From contig JAHIVC010000011.1 of assembly GCA_018816945.1 (NCBI GenBank), forward strand, positions 1 through 64,000: 64,000 bases of DNA, in the 5' to 3' direction. The notes beneath the pieces were generated by a model. It was not told the DNA's origin, did no database searches, and saw nothing but the letters and a program-made list of their open reading frames with translations. A program made the position numbers and the translations under genes. This document shows positions 53,584-62,796 of the stretch, piece after piece. The DNA is from Bacteroidota bacterium (GTDB lineage Bacteria; Bacteroidota; Bacteroidia; Bacteroidales; GCA-2711565). Positions within the stretch are counted from its first letter, which is position 1; every line of letters begins with the position of its first letter.

Positions 53584-54500
53584 ATGAAAAAGTACTATTT
53601 AGCTTATGTTATTTGCTTAGCGTTATTGGGTGGGACTCTCTCTGCACAAATCAATAGCGAAAAGCTGGAATCAGTGTTATCTAAAGCTGAAGAATTATTT
53701 AAAAAGAGAAATTTAGTGAATGCCTTAAGCTAATTAATCTTCGAATAGTTCAAAAACCAGATGAAAAGAAAACATTTTCAAAGCTTAGGTATGAAACCTT
53801 ACTTAAGCTAGGCGATTATAATGAGGCAAAAAACCAATTATTTGAGGAAATGAATAATGGTGAAGTACCATCAATAAAAAAAGCATTGCAACTTGGCGGC
53901 TTATATATAAATCTTGAAAATTACGATAGCACTTTCATTTGGTTGAATAAAGCAGTCGACTCTGGATTTACTTATTATCCGCCTCTGGAAGGACTTGATG
54001 ATTTTAAAGCTATTAGAAAAGATATTCGTTATGACAATCTAATTAAGAAAATGAAAGATAAACTTGGATTAGGTAAACCTATATAAGATTTTGCCGAATA
54101 AGATATTTCCGGCAAATTAATTTCACCTAGTTTATTCAACAATGCAGTATTAATAATTGATTTTTGGGCTACTTGGTGCAACCCTTGTCTGGAAGAAATG
54201 GAAAACCTAAAAAGTATCTATAATGATTTTTGTAAAAAAGGATTTTCTATTATATCTATTTGTTTAGATTCCGATAAAAAAGCATTGGAACGCCATATAA
54301 AAGATTTTAATCCACCTTGGCCGATTATTTTCAGTGGAAAAGGTTTCGAAGATAGTATTGCGCAACTTTATGATGTGAAAGATCTGCCTTCTTTATGGGT
54401 AGTAGATCGGAAAGGACACCTACGTCATTTATTTCTAAGAGGAGCAGAACTAAGAAAGGCAGTACAAGATTTAGTTAATAAATACGATTTAAATGGATAA
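53584..54500 (+). pseudogene. TPR/thioredoxin (TlpA-like) protein, broken
   Basis: A signal peptide (ALLGGTLSAQ) and helical start run to a stop at 53731. The sequence goes on in the +1 frame from about 53724 (LKLINLRIVQKPDEKK...) through TPR-like helices, two in-frame stops at 54084 and 54099 (GKPI-stop-DFAE-stop-DISGKLI), then an intact thioredoxin domain with WATWCNPC and DLPSLWVVDRKGHLR. One frameshift plus two nonsense codons make it a pseudogene of an exported TlpA-type disulfide reductase. Confidence 0.8.
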
Positions 54501-54551
54501 TGTATCAAGCCTGAGACATCTCTTATCAATAGAAAAAAATAAATCATTGGG

Positions 54552-54640
54552 AATAGCCAACCAATCAAAAATTGGGACTCCCTAAACGTCATCGACGTTT
54601 TAAAACTAAAAATTAATCAACCAACCCAAAGTTGTATCCG
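54552..54640 (+). repeat. Diverged copies of the 61-bp intergenic repeat
   Basis: GAATAGCCAACCAATC at about 54551 and AATCAACCAACCCAAAGTTG at 54614 are about 62 bp apart and match the second half of the unit. Confidence 0.5.
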
Positions 54641-54721
54641 CATATGCATTTAGGTTCTCTCAATAATTTTATTTTGTGTAATAGATCATCAATAATTAAG
54701 AACAACTTAATTTATCATACA

Positions 54722-57169
54722 ATGAAATCCAAGAAAATAGCTCTGGTTGTTTTATCAATTCTGCTTTCTGCATTAATTGTTCAACCGCAGGGAATAAAAA
54801 ATTTACAGTCTAAGAAAAAGGTATATGGAACTGTCTTAGATCAGAATAGCCGTGAACCTTTGCCCTTTGCCAGCATAGCCGTTCTTGGGAAGAATTTGGG
54901 TACAATTTCTAATGAACAAGGTGAGTTTTCTTTAGAACTTTTACCTGGAACTTACCAATTTCGGGTAAGTTTTGTGGGATATAAAACAGAGACTTTTTCA
55001 GTTGATGTAACCGATAGTGATCTGTGTAAAAATCTTTTCCTGATACCAACCTCTCTGATGTTTCAGGAGGTATCGGTATATGCAAGTCGTAGTGTCCGGG
55101 AAGAATTAAGCACCACTACAATGCAAAGCAAACGGATTGAACAGATATCGAATGTTTTACCCGATGTGTTTAGATCTGTTCAAGCTTTACCAGGGATAAC
55201 GGCAAATAATGAATTCAGCTCAAAGTTCAATGTCAGGGGGGGTAACTACGATGAGAATCTGGTATACGTAAATAATGTATATGTGAACGACCCTTTTCAC
55301 CTTAAGTATGTTGAGAATGCAAGTGTTGGAATATTCAACATTAACATGATCAAAAAGGTGAATATGATGGTAGGTGGCTTCGGTGCAAAGTATGGGGACC
55401 GGCTGAGTTCCGTAATGGACATTGAGTACAGGACAGGGAAAAAGGATAAGATTGGAGGTTCTGCATCCATTAGTATGATTAGCTTAGATGCCTTACTTGA
55501 AGGACCATTAACTAAAAATGTTACTTTCATTTTTGGGGCAAGAAAAAGCTATTTGGAGTATGTTTTAGGCTTAATGGATATTGAAGGAAGTCCCAAACCA
55601 TCCTATTTCGATCTGCAAGGTACAATAAATTATAACTACGCTAAATCTAACCATTTACAGCTTAATTTTTTGTACTCGGGCGATAAGTTTAACCAAGGGA
55701 AAGGTCTGGACAAAGACCTACCCTCTCATGGTAAACGAACTTATACAACTGGTGAAACTACAACGTATATTTTAACAGAGGAGCGATACGAAAACCGTAA
55801 GGCAAGCTATGAAACCTTTCTAATGAATTTACAGCATTCAACATACATTTTAAATAATCTTCAGGTAAACTCATCTTTATCATATTTCAATCAGGTCGAT
55901 AGAAAGAACGAGTTAGAAACAAAAGATTATAATTTTGAGGAGAAGGTTACCACACTTACAGGTTCAACTTATGATTTTGTATTTCTGATGGATGAATACG
56001 ATGAAATCGTAAACAAACTTAATTTGGGCAATTTAGAAGTTAAATCTGATCTTAAGTATAAGGTTAACCCTATTCTTGATATCAATTCGGGATTATCCTA
56101 TTCAACCGACATTTGTGATGGATATTTTCTAGACAAGGATCTGGAAATTATTAGTGAATACAGATCTTTATATCCAGATACTTCGAAATGGATTATCGAC
56201 AGAAGTGAAGCCGCAACCCCAAAACAGTCAAAATTCAATTCTTTTAAAATTTCCGGCTATGCCGAAGGTATCTTTCAATTAAAAAACAGAATGTTTTTTA
56301 ATCTTGGGGGAAGAGTCGATTATTTTGATTTGAACAGCTCGTTAACATTTAGCCCCAGGTTAAGTGCATCGTTCAGGTTATGGAATGGATCGATGTTAAG
56401 AACTGCCTGGGGGCACTATTTCCAAAATCCGACCTATAAACAGATTGACTTTTTAGACGAAACAATTCCTGCACCTGAGCCTCAGAAGGCAGTTCACTAT
56501 ATTGCAGGGTTCGAACAAAAAATAAATTTAACCGAGAAGAGTTTGCTCACTTTAAAAGTGGAAGCTTACTATAAAGATTATTCCAATCTGATTTCAGCGA
56601 TTCGTTCCCCAGCAGGATATGTGAGGTATAGCGGAAAGAATGATTCAAAAGGCTATGCTAAAGGGTTGGATCTGTTTTTAGTGTTTCAAAACAAATGGTA
56701 CTACGGCTGGATTAGCTATGGCTGGTTAAAGGCCGAGGAGGAACTTGAAGGGTATTTGTATAATCCTTTTCCACGTTACGCCGATCAGCGTCACTCATAT
56801 TCGTGGATCAACAGTTTTAATTTTCGCAGGGGATGGTCGATTAGCCTAAATTTCTGCTATGGAAGTGGGTTCGCATACACTCCTCAAAAAAAGGTATGGA
56901 TACTTGAGAAATGGAATTATGAATGGATGGAAGGGAAAAAGAATTCTGCATACCTGCCATCGTACTTCAGATCAGACTTGAAGTTTAGCAAGGAGTTTAA
57001 GCTCAAACACATGTTAGTAAGTGCGTCAATTGATATTAATAACTTATTTGATAATAAGAATATTTACGGTTATGGGTATAGCTACAATCCTAGCGGCTAT
57101 GTGCCGCTTAGAGAAGAACTTGAGCTTTGGCCATTAATTCCCTCCTTTGGAGTTAAAGTTACATTTTAA
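54722..57169 (+). CDS. TonB-dependent outer membrane receptor
   Basis: 815 residues from the Met of MKSKKIALVV, which starts a signal peptide. A CarboxypepD_reg-like domain at about 30-115 (VYGTVLDQNSREPLPFASIAV) is followed by a plug domain (VLPDVFRSVQALPGI; FNVRGGNYDENLVYVNN) and a barrel ending in a VKVTF strand. No SusD partner is adjacent, so it belongs to the FecA/CirA-like or peptide receptor type rather than SusC. The neighbouring peptidases suggest uptake of peptides or a cofactor; the ligand is not known. Confidence 0.93.
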   Translation: MKSKKIALVVLSILLSALIVQPQGIKNLQSKKKVYGTVLDQNSREPLPFASIAVLGKNLGTISNEQGEFSLELLPGTYQFRVSFVGYKTETFSVDVTDSDLCKNLFLIPTSLMFQEVSVYASRSVREELSTTTMQSKRIEQISNVLPDVFRSVQALPGITANNEFSSKFNVRGGNYDENLVYVNNVYVNDPFHLKYVENASVGIFNINMIKKVNMMVGGFGAKYGDRLSSVMDIEYRTGKKDKIGGSASISMISLDALLEGPLTKNVTFIFGARKSYLEYVLGLMDIEGSPKPSYFDLQGTINYNYAKSNHLQLNFLYSGDKFNQGKGLDKDLPSHGKRTYTTGETTTYILTEERYENRKASYETFLMNLQHSTYILNNLQVNSSLSYFNQVDRKNELETKDYNFEEKVTTLTGSTYDFVFLMDEYDEIVNKLNLGNLEVKSDLKYKVNPILDINSGLSYSTDICDGYFLDKDLEIISEYRSLYPDTSKWIIDRSEAATPKQSKFNSFKISGYAEGIFQLKNRMFFNLGGRVDYFDLNSSLTFSPRLSASFRLWNGSMLRTAWGHYFQNPTYKQIDFLDETIPAPEPQKAVHYIAGFEQKINLTEKSLLTLKVEAYYKDYSNLISAIRSPAGYVRYSGKNDSKGYAKGLDLFLVFQNKWYYGWISYGWLKAEEELEGYLYNPFPRYADQRHSYSWINSFNFRRGWSISLNFCYGSGFAYTPQKKVWILEKWNYEWMEGKKNSAYLPSYFRSDLKFSKEFKLKHMLVSASIDINNLFDNKNIYGYGYSYNPSGYVPLREELELWPLIPSFGVKVTF

Positions 57170-57238
57170 AACTTTGCTGGGAATATTTTAAAAGGTGTTT
57201 TTGATTCTTATAACAATACAAAAATAAAATATTTTGAA

Positions 57239-58588
57239 ATGGAAAATAAACAATATTTTTACCGATTATCACAATATGTCTTAATCCTAAGTATTTTCAT
57301 AATCCTTGTGGGCTGTGAAAAAGACGAGCCTAAAGATCAATTTGAAAGTTTAAACATTCTGGAAAAATTAAAAACTCTTGAGGGCGTTACAGTTACTGAA
57401 ATCACACCAAGTAATGGGTACTTCAAGGAGTATCAGCTTGATATTGTCCAGCCGGTAGACCATAATAATCCAACGGGAGCAACGTTTACCCAAAGAGCTT
57501 ATCTATCACATGTAGATGAATCGTTACCATTAGTTTTTGCCCCTTCTGGGATGTGGTGCGGCCCATCCTCAAGTCAGGAAATTGCCCTATTGCTTAACAC
57601 GAACTGTTTGCATGTTACTCACCGTTACTATATTAATGCCAAGCCAAATCCTATCGAATGGAGCTATTTAACGGTTAAACAGTCTGCTGATGATTGTCAT
57701 CGAATTGTTGAACTTTTCAAGAAAATCTATAAGGGAAAGTGGATCAGCAGCGGCAGAGGTAAGAGCGGTCTATCAGCTCTTATCCACCGAAGGTTCTACC
57801 CTGGCGATGTTGATGCTACCATAGCCTATTCAGTACCATTTTATTCTGGAGTAAAGGACACCCGATACCCTGAATATATTAAAAATATTGGTGGAACAGA
57901 ATGTTATCCCAAACTTAGTCAGGTGCAGCAATACATACTTAGGCATCGCAGTGAAATGTTGGGTATACTAGATACATACATAAATTCAGGTAGCAGCACA
58001 TTTTCAATTGACAGGGATTTACTCCTTGAGCTATGTACATTAGACTATCCATCATTTTTCTGGCAGTATTCGGGGTATGATTGTAGCTCAATTCCAGATA
58101 CGACCCAAAAAACAGCAAGTGAGATATTCAACCATTTCTCAGATGTTGTAAGCATTTCGTTATACTCAGATGCTAATTTGGTATATTATGCTCCTGCAAA
58201 GTATCAGGCAGTTTCTGAATTAGGTGCCCCCGCTTTTGAAACCATTCATTTTAGTGATTTGCTTATTAGAATTGATCCATATTCTACTGGAAATCCAAAT
58301 TATGAATTATTGGTACCTCCGGGTGTGTCATATACATTCAACCCAAATGCTATGAATGACATATACAGCTGGTTGCAGAGCAACGGCAGTAAGATAGTAT
58401 ACATTTATGGGAAAAACGATCCACAATCTGCAGGAGCAATTGAACTAGCGAATGGTTTAGATGCATTGTTGATAATGCAAGAAGGTGCAAATAGCAATAT
58501 AACCATTGCAGATATTGATGATCCGGAGATTGTTTATAATGAGCTTGAGAGGTGGTTGAAATTTTATATAAACCCTACAATATGGTAG
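57239..58588 (+). CDS. S37/S28-like peptidase lipoprotein lacking catalytic Ser and His
   Basis: 449 residues with a lipobox (IILVGC, Cys 26). The body follows the streptomycete tripeptidyl-aminopeptidase S37 pattern: QRAYLSHVDESLPLVF, CLHVTHRYY, and the elbow region WISSGRGKSGLSALIHRRFYPGDVDATIAYSVPF. Active members read GxSKGG at the elbow; here residues 173-178 read RGKSGL, with Gly174 in the place of the nucleophile. Near the C-terminus EGANSNITIADI stands where GGxHxxxIADL carries the His. Both changes suggest a non-catalytic binding protein. Confidence 0.8.
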   Translation: MENKQYFYRLSQYVLILSIFIILVGCEKDEPKDQFESLNILEKLKTLEGVTVTEITPSNGYFKEYQLDIVQPVDHNNPTGATFTQRAYLSHVDESLPLVFAPSGMWCGPSSSQEIALLLNTNCLHVTHRYYINAKPNPIEWSYLTVKQSADDCHRIVELFKKIYKGKWISSGRGKSGLSALIHRRFYPGDVDATIAYSVPFYSGVKDTRYPEYIKNIGGTECYPKLSQVQQYILRHRSEMLGILDTYINSGSSTFSIDRDLLLELCTLDYPSFFWQYSGYDCSSIPDTTQKTASEIFNHFSDVVSISLYSDANLVYYAPAKYQAVSELGAPAFETIHFSDLLIRIDPYSTGNPNYELLVPPGVSYTFNPNAMNDIYSWLQSNGSKIVYIYGKNDPQSAGAIELANGLDALLIMQEGANSNITIADIDDPEIVYNELERWLKFYINPTIW

Positions 58589-58661
58589 TGTTTAGAGTTA
58601 GAATAGTTGGAATATCTGTTACTCATAAAAAATACCTGATTCTATGTAATTGATTGGTGTT

Positions 58662-58757
58662 TAACTTGTCATTAAGTTGCAACAATAGGAATAGCCCACC
58701 TATACAAAGTTAGGTTTCTGCAAAAATCATAGAAGAGTTGAGGCCGAAAAACTAAAT
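58662..58757 (+). repeat. 61-bp intergenic repeat
   Basis: GGAATAGCCCACCTATACAAAGTTAGG precedes AAAAATCATAGAAGAGTTGAGGCCGAAAAACTAAA starting at 58723. The arrangement is the same as in the tandem arrays. Confidence 0.6.
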
Positions 58758-58793
58758 ACTTCTTTAATTATAATAATCCCAAAACTTTCAAGT

Positions 58794-60539
58794 ATGAAAT
58801 ACTTTTTAGTATTGCTAATCTTTTTGCTGGTTTCCTGTTCGGGAAATAAAAATAAATCTGTTGAGAGCATTGAGCTTGGAGTTGGCTTATACCGGCTTAC
58901 CGTTGACGGTATAAACGCTGTTGCCCTGATCGATAGTGCGGGGAATACCTTGCTTGTCGATAACTTTAAGGGTTTTCATTCACCACTGCTGCTGAAAAGA
59001 TTGAAAAAACTTGGTAGTAAAAGAATCGTTTACATGATCAACTCGCATATCCACGGTGACCACTGTGGGGGAAACAAAACAATAAATGAAGGAATTATAA
59101 TTTCTCATGTAAACACAAGAAAATTGCTCGAGACCGACCATATCTCGGTTTTCTGGCAGGATACATCGAGAGCTTTCCCTTCAGGTGCACTTCCCCGAAT
59201 AACTATAACCGATTTTACAACTATACATTTTGCCGGAGAGGAGATTGACCTTATACCTTTTACCGGTGGGCATACGAACAACGATATTGTTGTCTATTTT
59301 AAAAAGAGCAAAGTGATGCACCTAAGCGATTTGCTATTCTCCATAGGGTTTCCTGCCATCGATGCTGAAAGGGGTGGCAATGTCATCAGATTTGCAGAGA
59401 ACCTGAAAACCATTTGTAACAGCTATCCTGATGATTTAACCTTTGTTGCTGGTCATGGATGCGAGATTTCAAAGCAAGAGCTAAAGGATTACCAACAAAT
59501 GGTTGAGTCTTCAGCCAGAGTGGTTCAGAATGCATTGCAGGTAGGCTTAAATGTACAACAGATAAAGCAGGGAAAACTGCTGAATGAATGGAGGAACTAC
59601 TCCAAAGGATATTTCTCCTGCGATGACTGGATTGAGATTGTCAATTACAGCTTGGCTTGGGCAGATTCGCTTGGAGACTTTTATCATCTCACAAGCAAAA
59701 CAACATGGTACATCGACAGCATTATTCCAGAGAAGGAGCCCCTAATATTTGCTCCTGGAACAATTACAACTCAGGGGTACGAAGGTTGCTCCGGGTTTAA
59801 CAGGGAGATGGACAGATTCTACTTTCAGCGCTGGTTGGGAAATACCCCAAATCTTTATGTAACAGGATATAAGCAAGGTGTTTGGTCAAAGCCCGAAAGG
59901 ATTACAACTTCTTTTACCGCCCCTATTTACGATTTTGCTATAACCCCTGACGGGAGCAGGTTGGTCTTTGCATCACCCATGCAGATAGCTGAATTGGGCG
60001 ACAATCAAACAGGTCATAATATCTTTCTTTTAGAGTTGAAAGGTAAGGAGTGGCAGCTAAACTCAGATTTTACTGGCTCTGGAATAAATACACCCTACCA
60101 CGATAGTTATCCGTGCTTAGCAGCGAATGGAAACATGTATTTCTTTTCCAATCGACCAGGGGGATTCGGTAAAACCGATATCTACTTCTCTGAGTTCAGT
60201 AAAGGGCTGTATAGTATTCCGGTGAATTTGGGCGAAAAAGTAAATACCCAGTACGATGAATGGGATCCTTTTATCGCCCCTGATGAAAGTTATCTACTAT
60301 TCTGCTCAAAGAAACTTTCAGGTCAGGGAGAGGATGATTTGTATATCTCTTTCAATGTAAATAGTCAATGGAGTGATCCGATTAGCCTAGGTGCTAATAT
60401 CAATACCCGATTCAGCGAGAACAGACCCAATGTTACCCCCGATGATAAATTTCTTTTTTTTACCCGAAATATAAACGGGAATAGGGATATCTATTGGATT
60501 TCCGCAAAAATCATCGAAGAATTGAGACCGAAGAAATAG
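58794..60539 (+). CDS. Exported MBL-fold hydrolase fused to PD40 beta-propeller repeats
   Basis: 581 residues with a lipobox (LLVSC, Cys 15). The metallo-beta-lactamase domain (about 25-230) has an intact zinc site: HIHGDH at 85-90, GGHTNND near 161, HLSDLL near 175 and AGHGCE. The C-terminal ~280 residues hold WD40-like PD40 propeller strands (ITPDGSRLVFASPMQ, YPCLAANGNMYFFSNRPGGFGKTDIYFS, FIAPDESYLLFCSKK, NVTPDDKFLFFTRN). The very last residues (AKIIEELRPKK) are encoded by a 61-bp repeat unit, which has replaced or extended the natural C-terminus. Substrate unknown. Confidence 0.9.
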   Translation: MKYFLVLLIFLLVSCSGNKNKSVESIELGVGLYRLTVDGINAVALIDSAGNTLLVDNFKGFHSPLLLKRLKKLGSKRIVYMINSHIHGDHCGGNKTINEGIIISHVNTRKLLETDHISVFWQDTSRAFPSGALPRITITDFTTIHFAGEEIDLIPFTGGHTNNDIVVYFKKSKVMHLSDLLFSIGFPAIDAERGGNVIRFAENLKTICNSYPDDLTFVAGHGCEISKQELKDYQQMVESSARVVQNALQVGLNVQQIKQGKLLNEWRNYSKGYFSCDDWIEIVNYSLAWADSLGDFYHLTSKTTWYIDSIIPEKEPLIFAPGTITTQGYEGCSGFNREMDRFYFQRWLGNTPNLYVTGYKQGVWSKPERITTSFTAPIYDFAITPDGSRLVFASPMQIAELGDNQTGHNIFLLELKGKEWQLNSDFTGSGINTPYHDSYPCLAANGNMYFFSNRPGGFGKTDIYFSEFSKGLYSIPVNLGEKVNTQYDEWDPFIAPDESYLLFCSKKLSGQGEDDLYISFNVNSQWSDPISLGANINTRFSENRPNVTPDDKFLFFTRNINGNRDIYWISAKIIEELRPKK

Positions 60540-60658
60540 CTAACCAATCCAAAGTTGGCTCTCCTCAAAAATCATCGAAGACCTAAGACCAAAGGTATAG
60601 CCAACCAACCCAAAGTTTTGTCTCTGCAAAAATCATCGAAGAGTTAAAGCCAAAGTGA
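60506..60658 (+). repeat. 61-bp intergenic repeat, three tandem units
   Basis: Units begin with AAAAATCATC at 60506, 60567 and 60628, each exactly 61 bp apart. Conserved parts are AAAAATCATCGAAGA and AGCCAACCAACCCAAAGTT. The first unit overlaps the 3' end and stop codon of the MBL-PD40 gene. Confidence 0.85.
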
Positions 60659-60689
60659 AAAAATAATTAACTTAAAAGAAAGCGAAAAT

Positions 60690-61274
60690 ATGATTAGAAT
60701 TAAAATGCTGTTTATTATTCTTTTATGTTTAACCATGTTAGACATATTTGCACAGAATGAGGTTTCACCTGATCTTTTTAGTCCGGCACTTTTAATAATT
60801 GATATACAGAATCAGTATCTTCCAAAAATGTCGGAGCAGGAAAAAAAATATGCTTTAGAGGTAATTAATGGATCAATCTGGTATTTCCGAAAAATGGGAT
60901 TTCCAATTATCCGTGTTTACCATAGCGATATAGGGAGAGGCCCTGAGGAGGGAACAAAAGCTTTTGATTATCCTGAGTCGATAATAATAAGAGATACTGA
61001 TCCAAAGATACACAAGCACTTCCCGAATGCATTTAAAGCTACTGACCTGAATAAAATACTTAAAGAAAACGGTTGTAACAGAGTTTTTATCTGTGGACTA
61101 AGTGCAACAGCTTGTGTTTTAGCAACCTATTTCGGGAGTTTAGATAATGGGTACAGTACTTATTTAATAAGGGATGGAATTATGAGTCACGATCCAGACT
61201 ATACCAATGTGATTAAAGATATCTGTGAATCAGTTAGTTTTCAGACTATGATTAATATGATTCAAACAAAATAA
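60690..61274 (+). CDS. Exported isochorismatase-family cysteine hydrolase
   Basis: 194 residues with a signal peptide (MLDIFAQN). The catalytic triad of the family is seen: Asp in LLIIDIQNQY near residue 33, Lys in the KHFPNAFKATDL region, and Cys in GLSATACVLAT near residue 148. Family enzymes hydrolyse amides such as nicotinamide or N-carbamoyl compounds. Export from the cytoplasm is unusual for the fold. It is intact, unlike its relative at 41109-41798, and has 61-bp repeat copies on both sides. Confidence 0.88.
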   Translation: MIRIKMLFIILLCLTMLDIFAQNEVSPDLFSPALLIIDIQNQYLPKMSEQEKKYALEVINGSIWYFRKMGFPIIRVYHSDIGRGPEEGTKAFDYPESIIIRDTDPKIHKHFPNAFKATDLNKILKENGCNRVFICGLSATACVLATYFGSLDNGYSTYLIRDGIMSHDPDYTNVIKDICESVSFQTMINMIQTK

Positions 61275-61296
61275 TGGTTTTGGTTTGTACTCATTA

Positions 61297-61335
61297 AAAT
61301 CATCGAAGAACTAAAACCGAAAGATTAAAAACAAA
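61297..61335 (+). repeat. Partial 61-bp intergenic repeat
   Basis: AAAATCATCGAAGAACTAAAACCGAAAGATTAAAA matches the first half of the unit, just after the isochorismatase stop. Confidence 0.6.
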
Positions 61336-61360
61336 ACAAATTATGAAAGGAAAAATCAAA

Positions 61361-62776
61361 ATGAAAAAACAACTATTCCCAATTTTTATTTGGATGTTCA
61401 CTATTTCCTTTGTGTACAACTGTAAAGTGTATTCACAAGGCTTTGAGATAAAAAAAGTTTCTGATAACGTATCCATTGTATCTAATCCTATCCTGGGGAG
61501 CAGCCAGGTAGTTGTTCAGTCAGACAAGGGGTTGGTCGTTTTCGACAGCTTTATGTCTGAAATAACTGCAAAAAAATTTAAGAATGAGATTTCAAGTGCT
61601 ATAGGGAGAGATGATTTTTCCTTTGTGATAAACATAGCAGACCGGCTTGACATGATTGGTGGAAATGCGGCTTATAAAAAGGCAGTTATTGTTGGACATG
61701 ATAATATTCTAAAAAAGTTTCACTCTGAAAAAATTGTTGAAGAGGAAATTAATAAGACAATTGAAATGTGGAAGGAAAAAGTAGAGTATTCAGTAAACCG
61801 TTTGAAAAACTATGAAGCAGGATCAGATAAAGCCCGAAAAGAAGAAATTTGGATGAACAAATGTAAAACAATGGTCAATGAACTAGAACAAGGCTTTTCA
61901 CTTGTTTTACCGGATATTTCATATAATGATAAAATAATGCTGAATCTTGGAAATATCAAAATTAATCTTTTCTGGTTTGGCAATGCCGGAAATTACCAAG
62001 GTTTAACATTGGCTGTAATTCCTGAGAACAAATTAGCCATAATAAGCAAAGAAATATTTTATCCTAAGGCCCACATGGCTCCATATCCTTTTCCATATTA
62101 TGGACTTTTAGATGTCCCTCGTTGGATTACTATTTTAGAGCAGGTAATAGAAGGAGATAATTCGGTAAATACTATCATTCTTAGTGATAGTTATGAGGTT
62201 TACTCAAGAGAACAGATAAAAAGCCACTTGAGGTATATAAAGGAGCTTTGGAACAGTGTTAAAGCTTTAGAGGCTAAGGGTATGTCACTTCAGGAGATAC
62301 AAGATCAATTATCACTTGAAAATAACTTTGCTTATGCAAAAGAATGGGATGTATATAAAAATAATGGTGATAATTGGATTCGCATTCAACATGAAATGCA
62401 TATAAGACTTTTCTTTTTACAGGGGAAAAATATATCCTCAGAAATATTAAAAAATGGGGGTCCAGAATTCTTGCAATCTTCACTTAGTAAAATAAAGAAA
62501 CTTGGTAATGATGTTTATTTTGATGAAATCTCTATGGATTTCCTTGCATATCAATGGATGAGTAATGGGAATACTTCCGAAGCTATTGAGTTATATAAAT
62601 TGAATGTTGAAACCTTTCCAAAGTCAAGCCAGGCATATGCCAGTCTAGGTGCAGGATATATGAAGATAGGAGATAATGAAAATGCAATAAAAAACTTTAA
62701 AAAATCCCTTGAACTAAATCCGGGTAATGATAACGCAAAGAAAATGTTGGAAGAGTTAATGAAAAAGCCAAGCTAA
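61361..62776 (+). CDS. Exported MBL-fold pseudoenzyme with C-terminal TPR
   Basis: 471 residues from the second ATG, which has AAAGGA at a normal distance; a start six codons upstream is possible. A signal peptide (ending CKVYSQ) is followed by an MBL-type fold (VSDNVSIVSNPILGSSQVVVQSDKGLVVFDSF). The zinc motif HxHxDH is replaced by NIADRLDMIGGN, so metal hydrolysis is unlikely. The C-terminus is a TPR pair (NTSEAIELYKLNVETFPKSSQAYASLGAGYMKIGDNENAIKNFKKSLELNP). It is close to the next serine hydrolase gene (20 bp). Confidence 0.82.
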   Translation: MKKQLFPIFIWMFTISFVYNCKVYSQGFEIKKVSDNVSIVSNPILGSSQVVVQSDKGLVVFDSFMSEITAKKFKNEISSAIGRDDFSFVINIADRLDMIGGNAAYKKAVIVGHDNILKKFHSEKIVEEEINKTIEMWKEKVEYSVNRLKNYEAGSDKARKEEIWMNKCKTMVNELEQGFSLVLPDISYNDKIMLNLGNIKINLFWFGNAGNYQGLTLAVIPENKLAIISKEIFYPKAHMAPYPFPYYGLLDVPRWITILEQVIEGDNSVNTIILSDSYEVYSREQIKSHLRYIKELWNSVKALEAKGMSLQEIQDQLSLENNFAYAKEWDVYKNNGDNWIRIQHEMHIRLFFLQGKNISSEILKNGGPEFLQSSLSKIKKLGNDVYFDEISMDFLAYQWMSNGNTSEAIELYKLNVETFPKSSQAYASLGAGYMKIGDNENAIKNFKKSLELNPGNDNAKKMLEELMKKPS

Positions 62777-62796
62777 TTTTTAAAGGAGAAATCAAA

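Noticed and set aside
53446-60658. 61-bp repeats as integron attC sites with gene cassettes
   Set aside because: GTTAGGT in some units resembles the attC core GTTRRRY, but the inverse core RYYYAAC is not found at the right place, units occur in tandem without cassettes, and no integron integrase is visible.
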